Assembly: GCA_963820545.1 (NCBI GenBank)
Contig: CAWGAJ010000002.1
Location: 1,364,001 to 1,428,000 of the forward strand
DNA length: 64,000 nt
Origin: CAWGAJ01 sp963820545
GTDB taxonomy: Bacteria > Planctomycetota > Planctomycetia > Pirellulales > Thermoguttaceae
Reading direction: 5' to 3'
Each line of letters opens with the position of its first letter. The first letter of the stretch is position 1. Of the stretch, positions 63,104 through 64,000 are shown piece after piece. Made by a program: the position numbers and the translations under genes. A model generated the notes under the pieces. That model searched no databases, was not told where the DNA came from, and saw only the letters and a program-made list of their open reading frames with translations.

Positions 63104-64000
63104 TTACTTTTTGCGAGTGCGTCTGTAAAGTAACAGGCACAGCCCGCCCATAATCAACATCGCATAAGTAGCCGGTTCGGGAATGCAGAGCCATTTGCTA
63201 GAATCCAGAACCCCGTCTGTCATGCGGATATTGTCCATGTTTCCGAACAAGCGATCAGTGTCACCGCCATTCCATTGTCCGGCGCCAAACATCCAATATG
63301 GCTTTGCCCCACCAGACTGCATTTTGGCGGCGTCGATCATCCCGGAATCCACGCTGGTGCTGACGTCTGTGCTGGCGACTAACGCAAGGGCCGCAGCCTG
63401 GGTACCGTCAGCAGCAACATTATCGTAGAGTCTCAGCGTTAATCCGTCGCACGTTGCAATGGCTTGGAACCATGTGTTGGTGACTGTGATTTTATTCGGG
63501 TCGACCGCGTTCCAGTTATTTAACGCGTTATCGACATACTGAATTCGGACTTGATCGGTGTCTGTCTTCTGGAAATAGACTGGAGCAAGCCAGCCATTGT
63601 ATTGATCCTTAATGGTTTCACCGGCGCGTCCGATAAAATCGCCCCAGGCACCCAACGAACGCGTGATGTTAAACGACGCTTCCAACGTCCATTGCTTGGG
63701 GTACCATGTCTCAGCGTCGATACCCGACGGACTTGTCAGCCACGACACCGTCGTGATGACGGGCCACCAAGCACCACTACCATCATAATTGGCATGAACG
63801 CTGGTGGTGTCGGGTGCGCCTGTCTGCGGGACCGTGGCGGCCGGGACACGGGCGTCAAAGAGGTATTGGCCCCAACCCCCGCCTGTCCAGGCATAAGCGG
63901 TGTTGCCGTTTCCAGACGAGTCGATGGCGGGGGTTCTGACGAGATTTAATGGTCCCGCTCTCCCGTTTGAATCGGCCACGATGGTTGTGACGGGTCCTTC
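63104..64000 (-). CDS. PEP-CTERM protein with LamG-like domain, 5' end off the window
   Basis: At least 298 residues; the frame is open to the right edge and has no proper start within the window. The visible part has a LamG-type order (WTLEASFNITRSLGAWGDFIGRAGE, YNGWLAPVYFQKTDTDQVRIQYVD, DRLFGNMDNIRMTDGVLD) and ends CIPEPATYAMLIMGGLCLLLYRRTRKK, an exosortase signal. It is a relative of the gene at 62117. A candidate hairpin follows the stop at 63070-63097. Confidence 0.85.
   Translation of the reverse strand, partial: EGPVTTIVADSNGRAGPLNLVRTPAIDSSGNGNTAYAWTGGGWGQYLFDARVPAATVPQTGAPDTTSVHANYDGSGAWWPVITTVSWLTSPSGIDAETWYPKQWTLEASFNITRSLGAWGDFIGRAGETIKDQYNGWLAPVYFQKTDTDQVRIQYVDNALNNWNAVDPNKITVTNTWFQAIATCDGLTLRLYDNVAADGTQAAALALVASTDVSTSVDSGMIDAAKMQSGGAKPYWMFGAGQWNGGDTDRLFGNMDNIRMTDGVLDSSKWLCIPEPATYAMLIMGGLCLLLYRRTRKK

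Overview
Organism and quality. The window looks like a chromosomal piece of a planctomycete (Pirellulales-like). The evidence is three secreted proteins with PEP-CTERM tails, a DUF1570 metallopeptidase-like protein, a secreted protein with YHS-like C-terminal repeats, a FlgI-like/HEAT lipoprotein outside any flagellar locus, dense short palindromic intergenic repeats, and housekeeping genes of matching type. There is no rRNA, CRISPR array, phage or intact insertion sequence. At least ten otherwise intact genes carry one or more frameshifts, nearly all explained by a missing base in a short homopolymer or a missing GC dinucleotide. I read these as mostly assembly or sequencing errors and annotate the repaired spans. 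Layout 1-23 kb. Small membrane proteins and a di-haem cytochrome are followed by a fused proline dehydrogenase/P5C dehydrogenase, a DUF1570 protein, a coiled-coil protein, a fused homocysteine methyltransferase/methylene-THF reductase, a receiver-only response regulator, a methyltransferase, a phosphoesterase and three hypothetical genes of different character. The translation block thrS-infC-rpmI-rplT-pheS-pheT runs on the minus strand, with a tRNA-Val beyond it. Layout 23-40 kb. A PEP-CTERM protein with autotransporter-type repeats, a MOSC-domain remnant, an alkaline-phosphatase-fold membrane protein (LTA-synthase-like), rpiB, a Sua5/low-molecular-weight phosphatase fusion, and an ABC exporter pair come before a polysaccharide export lipoprotein and two secreted planctomycete proteins. 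Layout 40-47 kb. The most unusual locus is a compact minus-strand operon: a zinc-ribbon membrane protein, an intact radical SAM/SPASM enzyme with a PqqD-like N-terminus, a paralogue that has lost the catalytic CX3CX2C cluster, a DUF2207-like membrane protein ending in a Cys-Ala repeat tail, and a SAM methyltransferase. It resembles a peptide-modification (RiPP-like) system whose substrate may be the membrane protein's own tail. Layout 47-64 kb. A PadR regulator is coupled to a membrane protein with a short secretin-like domain. Then come the FlgI-like lipoprotein, smc, a HEAT-repeat secreted protein, dihydrolipoyl dehydrogenase, a BtuF/BtuD/BtuC-like uptake operon, and two LamG-like PEP-CTERM proteins, the last running off the right edge. 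Repeats. Several families of short palindromes and short-period repeats fill intergenic space and also enter coding sequence: inside pheS, twice inside the radical SAM gene, in two signal peptides, and at two stop codons.
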